64,000 bases of DNA from Sambucus nigra. Lineage: Eukaryota; Streptophyta; Magnoliopsida; Dipsacales; Adoxaceae. How positions within the stretch are numbered: the first letter of the stretch is position 1; every line of letters begins with the position of its first letter. A program made the translations under genes and the position numbers. Shown in pieces: positions 47,242-58,371 of this stretch. Where the stretch lies: positions 81,920,251 through 81,984,250 of the forward strand of contig OX422223.1 in assembly GCA_949130495.1 (NCBI GenBank). The letters are read 5' to 3'. The notes under the pieces were generated by a model. It had not been told where the DNA came from and ran no database searches. It worked only from the letters and a program-made list of their open reading frames with translations.

Positions 47242-47789
47242 CTTTGCTTTGTAATATTACAACATTCTGTCCAAAATCATTTAAGCTTGATAAAACATTT
47301 TTCTCACATAAAATACCCTCTTTTACGCATAAAGAACATGTATATAAAACATATAAACATACATATATGTAACATGTTGAGTATAAATACATAAAACATA
47401 TCTAATCGTAGCATGCCTCCAATTTATTTTATGAAAATATTAGATATAAAATCTCAATTTCAATGAATAAATCCACAAAATAAAATGTAAATATTATGGT
47501 CAAAGAATGCAACAAAAATATACTCCAAAAGTGCTTTTAAAAAATACTCCAAAATAACCCTCACAACTCCTCCAAAATACACCAAGCACACCTCCAAAAT
47601 ATATATAACTCTAAAATGTTGAGTAAAAGCACTCAAGGAAAATGGGGCGATTTAGGAGTGAAATGGTTCAAAACCCTTTTCAAATGGTGAGAAACTGGTG
47701 GTTTATGGCACATAGTCGTTCATGGACTGCAAGAGGAGAGGAAGAGAGTTATGTTTGGCCTGCGTCATTTTCATTTCCATTAAAAAGTT
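47242..47789 (+). repeat. Flank X2 before E3 (shared with X1 from 47412)
   Basis: From 47412 on it matches 27980-28372. The first 170 bp are AT-rich and unassigned. Confidence 0.75.
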
Positions 47790-48891
47790 TGTAAGGACAA
47801 ATTTCCACATTTGGTCAATTTCTAGTATTGGCTATTTCTGTTGGACAAAACATTTGGATTGTTTAGGTGGCATATCATGATTCGCATTGAAGAAATTGAG
47901 CTACTGGGATTTTATGTCGCATTGAAGAGTTCATATCACAATTCGAAAGCCCATATTTCCCAAAGGTATATGGCCCGCTTTTAAAGTTTGTTGGAGAATT
48001 ACTTCATTGGCTTCCTATTTTTTACAAAACAATTTAAAACATTATTTTTATTTTCATAACATTGTTAAGGTCGTTCTAACGAGGAAATGCAATCTCGTTT
48101 GAACGAGGTGGTTCGAACGACTTCCAGTGAAATCCCTTTAGGGCCTGTACTGAGATCTCATTTGAAACCTCATTCGTATCTCGTTTAAATGACGTTTAGC
48201 CATGTCATTCGAACGACCAGAGCAGTTATGGAAAATAACAGTTATTTCAGTAGTTTTTTTTTCTTCACTTCCTTTCCCCACTTTGTCTAAAATACAAGGT
48301 GCATGGGAGAAAACTGAGGACAACCACTTTTATGATTTGAGAAAAGCCAAAATCTATTTATTAAATACTCTCAAACATTTATATGATCTTTTTGGATCAT
48401 ATTTTAAAAACATAAACCCAAAATCACTTCTCCTGCATTAATTACCATTGTGTGCGGTGGACTTTCGCACAAGTTGGAGACGGCATTTGGCTTTCGGTAT
48501 GTACCGAGATACAGTAGGTATCGTGCAACGTGTTAGAGCTACACGTACTACGAAAAGAGGTGTTAAAGATGGCATCAACAATACTTGTAGGGTCAAGTCT
48601 GTAAGTCTCTTGTGTCTTCTTATAAAATCGTATTCGTAGCGGATTTTGATTAGGCTTGGTCGTACAAGGTTTTTTCCATTTGTGTTTTCCTCGTACATCA
48701 CGGCATTGTGGTTGTGTGCTTTCTATTTACATATCAAATCCTTTATGCTCACTTAGGATTTAGTAATCAAGACTAAAAATTGAAAAGTAACAATAGTTTG
48801 GCTTAGTTGTAATTGCAACTTGCATCTTGTTTTTTTTTCTCGAATTTTATTTCACGAATTTAGACCTAAGCCATATAACCGAGTGATTTCA
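47790..48891 (+). mobile_element. E3 5' LTR
   Basis: Starts TGTAAGGACAAATTTCC and ends GTGATTTCA before the primer site (1102 bp). Where E2 has AAATATAAGG, this copy has AAATACAAGG. The minus-strand frames (48138-48323, 48438-48701) recur in E2's LTR and are not genes. Confidence 0.87.
48066..48215. promoter_or_regulatory. Dyad-motif cluster in E3 LTR
   Basis: CGTTCTAACGAGG, CTCGTTTGAACGAGG, GGTTCGAACGACT, CATTTGAAACCTCATTCG, CTCGTTTAAATGAC and CATTCGAACGACC. Confidence 0.75.
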
Positions 48892-48894
48892 AAT

Positions 48895-48906
48895 TGGTAT
48901 TAGAGC
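48895..48906 (+). other. Primer binding site of E3
   Basis: TGGTATTAGAGC, one mismatch from the tRNA-iMet site. Confidence 0.85.
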
Positions 48907-48927
48907 AAGTATCTAAACGTTATTTAG

Positions 48928-50800
48928 ATGAATTATGGAGGTTATATGGAAGGCTATTCATCAAATAGACTCCCTATGTTTGATCGAACTAATTAAACTT
49001 ATTGAAAATCACATATAAGATCTTTTTTAAAATCAATTAATGAAGATGTTTGGCTTACTGTTGAAAAAGGTTGGTCCCCTCCAATCGTTGTAGTTAAGGA
49101 AGCTATTTTTTTAAAACTTGTTGAGGACTAGAGTGAGGAAGAGTTGAAATTATGCAATTTTAACTCTCAAGGTTTAAATTCTTTATTTAGTATCGTTACT
49201 TCTGAGGAGTTTCGTCGTATCATGACATGTGAAACTTTAAAGGAGGCATGAAACATTCTTCGAGTTACTCACGTGGTAACGAATGTGGTTAAAGTGTCCA
49301 AACTTCAAAATCTTACCACACAATTTAAAACTATCACCATGTATGAGAATTAAACTTTCGATAAGTTTTATGCCCGCGTTTTCTATATAGTTAACTCATG
49401 TTTCAACTTAGGTGGTAAGATCCATAAAAATTGTGTTGTTAAAAATATTCTTAGATCTCTCCCTAGTCGTTTTGATGCTAAAGTCAATGTCCTTAATTCT
49501 CTTAGTGTGTTAGATTCCTTAAAACTTGAAGAGCTTGTAGGTGATCTCCAAGCATATGAGTTATACATGTTTCCTAAAGATAAAAGAAAGAAAGATGAGG
49601 GAATTGCACTAAAAGTTAAAAAGGAAGAAGTGTTTTAGTCTGATGAGTCCGATATGGAACCTGATGATATGGCCCTATTTGCTAAAAAATTCTCAAGTTT
49701 AATAAAGAAAAAATCAAATTTTGAGAAAAACAAAAACAAGGCGAGTAAAATTTCTAAGGATCAGGATCAAAAGAAATATAGAAGTGAGAACCTTAGAAAG
49801 GATGATGTGGAAAGATGTTTTGAGTGTGATGGACGAGGTCACAGAGCGTAGGAGTGTCCTACTAAGCTTAAGAGATAGGAAAAGGACAAAACTGTTTATA
49901 TTTCCACTCTTAGCGATAGTCACAATGAGTCTGAAGACTCAGATGACTCTGTTCCATCTAGAAGTAACTTCATTACTTTTATGGATAGTCCTGATAGCTC
50001 CTCAAGTATGTCACATCCTAATGTTGGCATTTTTTAGCATAAAAAACTTGAAGTTGTATCTAATCACTCACAAGGAGGTGATGTTGGAAGTAGTGAAAGT
50101 GATGTTGATGAAGGTGATTTGTAGTCCGCCTATTCTGAGTTATACATCGAGTCCATGCGAATTCAAAAGAAGAATAAAAATCAACTTTAAAGGTGTTAAC
50201 GTTAGAAAATGAGTTGAAAGGCCTAAAGGAGAATGAGGCCTTAGTTAGTAAATTCGAGGTGATTAAGATTTCTCTTTCGTAGAAGCTTATTTTGGTGGGT
50301 AAAGAAAATAATGATTTGACTGAATCTCTAGCTCGTGTTACTAAAGATCTTCGTGAATCCTTGGAGATTCAAAAAACACTTAAAGCAAAAATTATCAAAC
50401 TTGAGAAAGATCTCGAGGCCTCTCGGGAAGTCAAAGTCACTCTTGAGGATAACTCTAGGAGAATGGGGAAGTTATTTCACGAACCGATCCTAGGTTTTAA
50501 GGAGAAAGTTTATCAAGTGAGAAAAATTATAGGATGTGAAGAAGATGATTCATTCAACGCTAAATTTGAACCTTTAGCCAAGTTTGTTACCAAAATAAAC
50601 CCTCCAAAACCTATCCCACCTAAGAGAAATTTACCTAATAAACCTATAAAGGTGACTCGAAATCAACCTTATTTTCATACCTTTTGCAACAAAAGAGTCA
50701 TCTTACAGACTTTTGTTATAAGCTTAGGAAGAATTCATATCCCCTTACTCCTATGCCACACTGTAGCTATTTGGCTACCCTTAAAAAAATAAGTTGATTA
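48928..50800 (+). pseudogene. gag: E3 gag (Ty1/copia) with coiled-coil extension, broken
   Basis: Begins MNYGGYMEGYSSN, then meets stops. The UBN2-like region (LRSLPSRFDAK ... LEELVGDLQAYEL) lies at about 49440-49565. The zinc knuckle at about 49810-49860 has C-x2-C-x4-H but a stop sits next to the last cysteine (GHRA, stop, ECP). A long coiled coil follows (50292-50480: SLARVTKDLRESLEIQKTL), then a basic and proline-rich stretch. The extended gag is a mark of SIRE/Maximus copia elements. Non-functional. Confidence 0.86.
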
Positions 50801-50984
50801 TCTAGTCAATACATCCAAAGGTTTAATAAAAGAGTTTATAAGGTTGTCTATGCCCCAAGGAAATTATTCTAACCAAAATACTAGAAACAATAATAGCAAG
50901 AACACTAAGAACATAACTCACACGTGGGTTGTAAAAGATTAGACCGAGAAGGCATTAGTTGTTCATGTTGCGCTTATAGCTCAA

Positions 50985-51245
50985 AATACCTCCCGATGGT
51001 ATTTTGATAGTGGGTGCTCTAGATATATGACAGGTAATAGATATTTTTTTACCATTCTTGAGGATCACAAGGATCGTAAGGTCACCTTTGGTGATGGGAG
51101 TAAATCTAAAATTATAGGAAGAGGCACCATTGAACTTTTTGGTTTTCCAAAACTAGAAAATGTTCTTTATGTTGATGGACTCAAAGCTAATTTGATAAGC
51201 ATTATCCAATTATGCAACGAAAACATAGCAGTTAAGTTTAGCTAG
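50985..51245 (+). pseudogene. pol: E3 protease
   Basis: Aspartic protease of the copia polyprotein. WYFDSGCSRYMTG carries the D-S-G catalytic motif, followed by VTFGDGSKSKIIGRGTI and LENVLYVDGLKANLISI, the usual order. Ends in a stop at 51243. This domain looks nearly whole, but the frame around it is broken. Confidence 0.9.
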
Positions 51246-52110
51246 ACGGATTGTATTATTTACGATAAATCTGATGAGACTATATTACAAGGTGTGAGAA
51301 CTTGTGATAATTATTATGGGATTTTTCCAAAGTCTTCATTCATTTGCAATAGTGCCAAGGTTTCCATTGCCGACCTTTGGCATTAATGTTTAGGTCATGT
51401 TAATTTTAGAGATCTTGATCATCTAATGAAGAAAGACCTAGTTCGTGGCTTACCGTTATTAGGAAAACCAACCTCTTCGATTTGCAGTTCTTGTTAATTT
51501 AGAAAGAAAATTAAGAGTCGTCATAAGAAGTTGAACTCTATTACCACCTCTCGTGTTTAGAATTGATTCACATGGACCTTATGGGTCCCATTCGTACCGA
51601 GAGCATAGGAGGAAAGAGGTACATCCTAGTGATGGTAGACGACTTTTTAAGATATTCGATCATTGGATTTCTTAGGAAAAAGTCCGATGTTGTTGAGTTT
51701 TTGACAGTTAAATGTAGAGTACTTTATCAATATGGTGTCACCATAATTATTTTCGAAGTGATAATGGCACTGAATTTTAGGAGTTTATTGTGAATACCTT
51801 TTGTAATAAAGTTGGTAGTGAGCATGAGTTTTTGGTCATTTGTACTACTCAATAAATTGGCATAGTTGAGAGGAAGAATTGAACGATCTAAGAAATGGCA
51901 AGGTAAATGATTCTTGGTAGGAAAGTGCCTCAGCAATTTTGGGCGAAAGCGGTAAGTGTCGCTTATCACACGGTGAATAGGGTTTACTTACGTTCTCATA
52001 ATAATACAACTATATATGAATTGTGTACAGGTAAGAAACCTAACTTATTTTCGAGTCTTGGGGAGTCCATGCTACATCCTTAGGGATAGAGAGCTTCTAG
52101 GGAAATTTGA
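51246..52110 (+). pseudogene. pol: E3 GAG-pre-integrase and integrase, frameshifted
   Basis: LGHVNFRDL and a C-x-x-C (CSSC) remain of the HHCC zinc-binding region. The core has LIHMDLMGPIRTES, YILVMVDDF (first D pair), then a frameshift near 51745. In another frame DNGTEFQEFIV carries the second D, and after a stop GIVERKN carries the E. LGRKVPQQFWAKAV and AYHTVNR follow. Three or more stops. Confidence 0.85.
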
Positions 52111-52484
52111 CTCGAGGAGTGCCAAAGGTATATTCTAGGTTTTTAACCAAACAGTAGAGCTTATAGGGTTTACAACTTTACTAGCTCTAAAGTATAAAAT
52201 CAATGAAATGTTGTTGTAAAATATTATGCTCCTTCTACATTTGTTGATACTGATGACAATCCCTCTTGTGAGAACCATGCACCCCCCAGTATTGATCACA
52301 TTGATTCTCACAATGATTCGGTGGACCCTATACTTGAGAAAAGAAATCCATCACCTTGGGTTCGTAAAAGTCATAACCCCACCAATATTATTGGGAATCC
52401 TGACTTAGGTTAAGACTAGAGCAAAACTTGAGAATGAGGTTACATATTTATGTTATACCTCTAAAAGCGAACCCAAATTTTTTA

Positions 52485-53175
52485 ACGAAGCACTAAAATG
52501 AACATTGGATAAATGAAATGCAAGAGGAGTTGCTTCAATTCTAAAAGAATGATTTTTGGGAGTTATTTCCCTGGCCTAGCGATACTAACGTCATTGGTAC
52601 CAAATGGATCTTCAAATATAAAATGGACGAAAATGATGTCATTGTTCATAATAAAACTAGATTAGTTGCTTTAGGGTACACCCAAATAGAAGGTGTTGAT
52701 TTTGATGAGAAGTTTTCTCCTATTGTAAGGCTAAAGTTGTTTGTTTATCAGGATGATAGTGTTGTTTTGGTTACCCAAGTATATGTCGATAACATAGTTT
52801 TTGGGTCCACGTGTGACCAAGATACTCACCTTTTTGTGGGAGAAATGCAAAGTGAATTTGAGATGACTATAGTCGGTGAGCGTACTTACTTCCAAGGTCT
52901 TCTAGTGCATCAACTCGATAGTGGAATTTTTTTATCTCAATCTAAGTATGGGAAAGATCTTGTGAAGAAATTTAACTTAGACTCCGCTAAGCATGCATGT
53001 AATCCCATGAGTTCATACGTTAAGCTTAACAAAGACACCGAAGGAAAGGATGTAGAGCACACTCTTTTTAGGAGTATGATAGGTAGTTTACTCTACTTAA
53101 CCTTTAGTCGTTCGAATATTTCCTTTAGTATAGGAATATGCACCCGTTATCAGGACGGCCCAAAAGAGTCATAGT
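52485..53175 (+). pseudogene. pol: E3 reverse transcriptase with internal deletion
   Basis: [21 protein letters not shown] opens the copia [17 protein letters not shown] then runs into [17 protein letters not shown]. The expected stretch between the fingers and the active site (roughly 70-80 residues, including the L-Y-G-L-K-Q motif) is missing, without loss of frame. The active site reads Y-V-D-N instead of Y-V-D-D. Then [19 protein letters not shown] and SLLYLTFSR, typical of the RT C-terminus. Open for 183 codons but catalytically dead. Confidence 0.9.
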
Positions 53176-53670
53176 TACTTGTCGTTAAACGTATTATCAA
53201 ATATGTGAATGGGACCCTATCTTTTGGGATTTGCTATTTTTTCAACACTAATGATTGTCTATCGATATATTTGGATGCTGATTAGTCAAGATATGTTGAT
53301 GAATGTAAGAGCACCTCGAGCAGATGTTTATATTTTGGGAGTGAGCTTGTCTCTTGGATGAGGAAGAAGCAAAACTCCATTTCATTGTCCATGGCGAAGG
53401 CCGAATACATAGATGCCGAGATTTATTACGCACAACTCATATAGATGAAGCAAATGTTGGTGGATTACGAAATTTCCCAAGGCATAATGACTATTTATTG
53501 TGATAATGCGAGTGCAATCCATATTTCTCAAAATCCCATTCAATATTCTAGAACAAAGCACATTAGGATTTGTGAGCACTTTATCCGCAAATTAGTTAAA
53601 GAAAAAGTCTTTTCCTTAAGCTTTGTACGGACCGAACATCAATTGGACGATATCTTTACCAACCTTTAAA
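53176..53670 (+). pseudogene. pol: E3 RNase H
   Basis: Pieces in order: WMRKKQNSISLSMAKAEY (about 53357-53410), then IYCDNASAIHISQNPIQYSR and TKHIRICEHFIRKLV, ending HQLDDIFTNL at 53669. These are the catalytic-core motifs of copia RNase H. Several stops between 53170 and 53445. Confidence 0.88.
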
Positions 53671-55540
53671 TGCCCTTAGGTTCGAGGATCTTAGGAAATC
53701 CATAGGGGTTTGCTCCATTGATTGAGTTCAAAGTCAAAAATCTAGTTTAAGGTGAGCTTTATGTTTATCATTATCCCTATTAGCTAGATTATATTTGTGT
53801 ACATTTATTTTCAAAAATTCCAAAAAAAAAATCATTTTCTTCTCTAATATAAAAGTTTTCATAATATTTGGGACGCAATATCATTCCATGTTCATGTGGC
53901 TTACGATGGGTAGCTATACTTGATTTCATCTCACTTGGTGCACTTTGTGCATTATTATGATGCTTTGATGCTCATTTATGATATTTTCTTCTATATTGTC
54001 CTTATATCATTACCTTTTATGCACACACTTCACATGGATTCTTCAGGATGTTAATCTCGCTTTACATATGCTAGGTGAAGTAAGGTGTTGTCTTATCAAT
54101 GTTGTCACCTAATCTTATAAGCGATAGACAATTAAATTGTATATGTAAGAACAATTGTCGATTTTTATGGATTGTGTCAAAATGTGTGAGCAATGGAAAG
54201 GGGCTACGAAAAGAGCAAACTCTTTTACGTGAAAAGTCACCATTGAAAAAAAAGCCTAAGAGATTATATGGCATATAAAAATAAAATTGCCAAGGTCAAC
54301 ATTTATTCTTCATTGATGCTTAAATATATTGTGTGAAGTTTGGAAATAATTGCATTTGAGGGAGATATATGTCGAAGATCAATGGGTTTGCACTATAAGT
54401 CAACATATCGCATTTTAGGTGATGCCATTGGCCGGAGAATTATTGAACTTCTAGGTATTTTTATTGAAGTGACTTGACTCCAATCGAATTCTCCTTATTC
54501 TTACAAGGTTGATGTGAGTGCATAACATGTAGGAATGTTATTTATTATTTTCACACGTACATTATCTTAGGCGATGTTCTTATTCAGTTTGTTCACACCC
54601 ATACATTCCATTTCCACGATCCAAATAGTTTCAACATTTTATAGTACACGTTTAGAACAAAATTTTCTTATTTTTTCTATAATTTTTATTCTTTTAAATT
54701 TTTCCTTTACTTTTAATTTTCTCAAAGTTTTTGGCCGTTCTGAAATCTCGTTAGAACTCTCGTTCGAACGGGATTCAAATGAAGCTCCTCCAATAAAGTC
54801 GTTCAAACTAGGATGATTTTTGTTCAAATGATCGGGCTTTTAACAGGTCGGTCGAGTTTCTTTAGTTTTAGCCATTTGAGCCATTTTATTTTCCCCCTTT
54901 AGTCAACCACTTTGTTTTTCTCTCCTATTTTCTCTGACCCTTTCAAAACCATAGTGCCCCCACTCTTCAAATTCCAAACCCTCCATCTTCCCTCTCCTCC
55001 TATATTAATCCCACACGACTAAGGTCATCGTTCATTACTCCTAGAGATTTTCGAGTTTTTGGAAGTTCTTCTTGAGGTATTCTCTAATTTTATCTCCTAT
55101 ATTGTGTACTTCCTTCATTTTTTTTAGTTCATATTTAGGTTACTATTTTTAACATGCAATATTTTTGTGTTGTAATATTTGTTCACTCATAACTCATTTC
55201 ATATGAAATCTCAAAAATTTGTTCTCTTTAGGGCTATATGGGTATATAATATTTCTTTTAATTGTAAAAATATTTTTTTCTTTGCCTCGGTTAAATGTCT
55301 CTTCATAACTGTTTTGGCATTGATTTTATGTCAAATTTTTTTGTCAAAAGCTTCATAAAATGTCATTTAATTTTTTTATGTTTATTTTATATTATATCCT
55401 TGTTTCCAGTAGAGTTTGGGCACTATTGTTGTTGGTGGTGGTGGTTTTGGGGGGTATTGGTGGTTTGGCTGATTATATTTGGATAGGGTGTAGTGTTTAG
55501 ATAGTCTCTAGTCGTTATCCTCACCTTTATCCCATTTGTT
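53671..55540 (+). mobile_element. E3 region between pol and the envelope-position ORF
   Basis: About 1.9 kb without a gene. It includes a dyad-motif cluster (54736-54830), a pyrimidine-rich stretch and a possible TATA region CCTATATTAAT near 55002. The order matches that in the LTR, so it may be a promoter for the downstream ORF. The small frames (54071-54274, 54574-54816) are not recognised. Confidence 0.6.
54736..54830. promoter_or_regulatory. Dyad-motif cluster before the envelope-position ORF
   Basis: CGTTCTGAAATCTCGTTAGAAC, then CTCGTTCGAACGGG, CGTTCAAAC and GTTCAAATG. Confidence 0.65.
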
Positions 55541-56772
55541 ATGACTCGTAGTAAACGTCCAAAGTGCGTTGTTCAGTCCGATAAGGAACACTCCTCGAAA
55601 GCTGACGTAACCATCCCCAACCTTCGACTTCGGTGGGGAACTCGCGCTAACTGCACCCTGTTCCACATTCTAGGTTTCCTGAGTAGGTCTATAGTTAGGG
55701 GAAAAATCATTAACCTACTCTCTCTCTCAGGATTCATCGTCTTTTACTTGGCTTACTACATGAGGTTGGGACCCTATTTTTAACCTCCGTAATCCCATTT
55801 ACAGCAATCTTATCCGGAATTTTTTATTTGCCATTCTTGTCAGCGAGCAAGGTCTAATGTCTAAAATTCGCAATAAGGAAGTCGTTGTAACCGCCAAACC
55901 CGTAGCTCGTTTAGCCGGTTTGCCCCGAGTATACAACCCTACCTATTTTTAGCCCGGTGATGCGAGACTCGGTCTTGATCATATTTTTTATACTGTCTTT
56001 GAGTTATTTGATCTTGGCACTTCCATTCTCTACCATAGGAATGTCAAAGCCAATTTCATGATCCTTAATTGGATTGTTTGTGTGTATCTCATTCCACACG
56101 CAAATCACACTCATATTATGCCAAATTATGTACGTCTGATGTATGCTATTAGCGTTGGGGCATCCATTGACCTCCTAACAAATATTTACGGCGTTCTTCG
56201 AGCTGTCAGGATTTTTCCTACAGCACCTGTCAAACAGGCCTTGCCGATTTTCATTTCAGTCACTTGGCACTGTCTTGATGTTGGTTGCCCTCTCCTTCAT
56301 TCTGACATTTTCGCGACTTGTTATCAATTTATAAACACTTAGTCTATTGGTCGGTCTCGGGGTCATCTTCCTCAAGGCACACCTCAGCCCATTCCATCCC
56401 ATTCTAAGTCATCCCACTCAGTAACCACGCCTGCCCTCGCTCAGTCCAGACCACCTACCTCTCATCATTATCCCCCATCTGAGTTGGAGGAGCTTTGGTT
56501 GATGCGTTTACAGGTTGAGCAGAAGCATGAGGAACGGTGTTAGGATAAGGCCATGATGCAGGAGTTCTTTGGCTCTAAACAGTGAAAAAGAGAGTTTCGA
56601 GGAGGCCCAAGCGCGCGGAGAGGAGGCCCAGGGACATCGAGATTTCGTTATGATGTAGCATTTTGAGGAGCTTTATCGTGATGAGATGAGGCGTGGTGCA
56701 GGTCCCTCGGGTACCAGATCATCATTTGGAGACGATGCTTTAGAAGATGCACCAGATGATCCGACCCAGTGA
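55541..56772 (+). pseudogene. E3 envelope-position ORF (putative plant transposon protein-like), broken
   Basis: Starts MTRSKRPKCVVQSDKE (55541), with a basic first part. The frame ends at 55783, but a neighbouring frame continues: SNLIRNFLFAILVSE, KEVVVTAKPVARLAGLP, one stop at about 55950, then a long open stretch to 56342 (for example NFMILNWIVCVYLIPHANHT). That text resembles the domain databases call putative plant transposon protein, found in ORFs after pol in SIRE-type elements. A proline/serine-rich linker and a charged, coiled-coil-like end (ELEELWLMRLQVEQKHEE) follow. Such ORFs are called envelope-like by position; I see no clear fusion peptide or signal peptide. Role unknown. Confidence 0.6.
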
Positions 56773-57404
56773 CAGCTTTTTATATTCATTTCTTTTGATG
56801 TACTTGTGAGAGAGATATGTCTAGCTTTTATTTATTGTTCTCATTTATAGTAAATATTGGATATCATTTATCTTTTTCACAATTAGTTTTGGATATTAGT
56901 TTATAACACATTTGGATATTTAGCATTTTAATGTCAGTCCGCTTATGTTAATTTTTCTCATGTGATGATGTAGTGGATGATTAATATTCTATCATATGAT
57001 ATGGATTTTTGGGTTACTCATGTTAGTGTTTAATTTTATCCATACTATGCTTCATGATTTAATCACGGACATTGTAGGTATTATTCTACCCTTTGTCATT
57101 TTTGGGCAAATAAGGAAGAACATATTTAGGGGGAGTAACTCTATATCATTTAGGGGGAGCGCCTCATGGATATTTATATTTTATGCTCCCCACATGCGTT
57201 TATGGTTTTGTTGTTTCATGTGCATAGGCCATCAATATTATTGCCAAACTCATGTCTACAAAGAATTCCAAGAAGTTAGGTTGTTAGGGAGTTGAGTTTG
57301 TCCATTTTTTTTTATTTTGGGGATAGGCATTAGGATCGTCTTGCCGGCGTAGCTTAGCAAATTTCGAGTCTTTTTCTTTTTTATGTTTTGTCCCGGAATA
57401 GCCA
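56773..57404 (+). mobile_element. E3, 3' untranslated part
   Basis: AT-rich, with two AGGGGGAG purine tracts near 57130 and 57155 that may be decoy or older PPTs. The 56996-57295 frame has no known domain. Confidence 0.6.
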
Positions 57405-57412
57405 AAGGGGGG
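57405..57412 (+). other. Polypurine tract of E3
   Basis: AAAGGGGGG just before the 3' LTR start. Confidence 0.78.
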
Positions 57413-57414
57413 TA

Positions 57415-57679
57415 TTTACGAGGATAAATTTTCACATTGACTCAATTTGTAGTATTGGCTATTTTCATTAGACAAAACATTTAGATGGTTTAGGTGTCAT
57501 ATCGTAATCCGCATTGAAGAAATTGAGCTGTCGGGATTTCATGCCGCATTGAAGAGTTCATATCACAATCTGAACACTCATATTTCCCAAAGGTTTATGA
57601 CTCTCTTTTAAATTTTGTTAGAGAAACACTTTATAGGCTTCTTGTTTTTTAGAAAACAATTTTAAACATTATTTTTATA
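57415..57679 (+). mobile_element. E3 3' LTR, truncated
   Basis: The first 265 bp match 47790-48050 (start decayed to TTTACGAGGATAAATTTTC). Breaks off at AACATTATTTTTATA, before the dyad cluster. Confidence 0.82.
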
Positions 57680-58371
57680 AAAGGGTACTTTAGATTATAG
57701 ATGGAGGCGTAACCCCTATTCGGGTATGGTAATGATAAGCTAATTAGACAAAGCTTTGGATTAATGATAGGACACACAAACACAAACCCAATGAAGATAA
57801 ACTCCATTTAAACTCACAAATCTCTCGTGTATAACTCAGAAGATAGTAATGAACTTTAGAAGTAACTTAGCTAAAGGGAGAGAGAAGTAAGCACCCTAGA
57901 TACACCTTGGTAGGCAGGTAAAAACACACCAAACACCCTCAAGCTTCTCTGTCAGGTATTAAAAGCTTCATAATAAATAACAACGGTGAGTGAGTAAACC
58001 CTCTGGTTTGTAATAACTCTCTCTGATGTGTATTCTCTCTCTAGCAATAAATCCTGAACTCTAAAAAGATCCTCTCCTCCTCAAAGGTGGTTGGGGTCCT
58101 TAAATAGCCCCCCATGCCACCCCCGAGGCAACTCAGTCATTAAATACTATGAAATACATCCCTCACACTTTATGTTACAACATTAAATGACTGATGCACT
58201 AGTTGTCTCCACATCACAAACATTAAATGCCAAGACGTGTCTTTTGCCTAACCACTGTGTGTTAGGGAGCTGTCGTCGCAGAGGTGGCTCACCAACTGCC
58301 TGACAGCCCTAAATACCATGGTGGATTACTCAAGTGCAGGTCTAACATTGTTTAGCTGGATAGTTACATCA
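57680..58371 (-). mobile_element. LTR-like sequence G (minus), tentative
   Basis: On the minus strand a possible start TGTAACTATCCAGC (near 58369) is followed by a TATA-like GGGCTATTTAAGG (about 58095-58108) and an untranslated-leader-like stretch to the edge at 57680. No second copy or primer site is visible, so this is inferred from layout. Confidence 0.35.

Noticed and set aside
57120..57165. Two AGGGGGAG tracts as the polypurine tract of E3
   Set aside because: They are about 250 bp before the LTR start; AAAGGGGGG at 57405 is adjacent to it and preferred.
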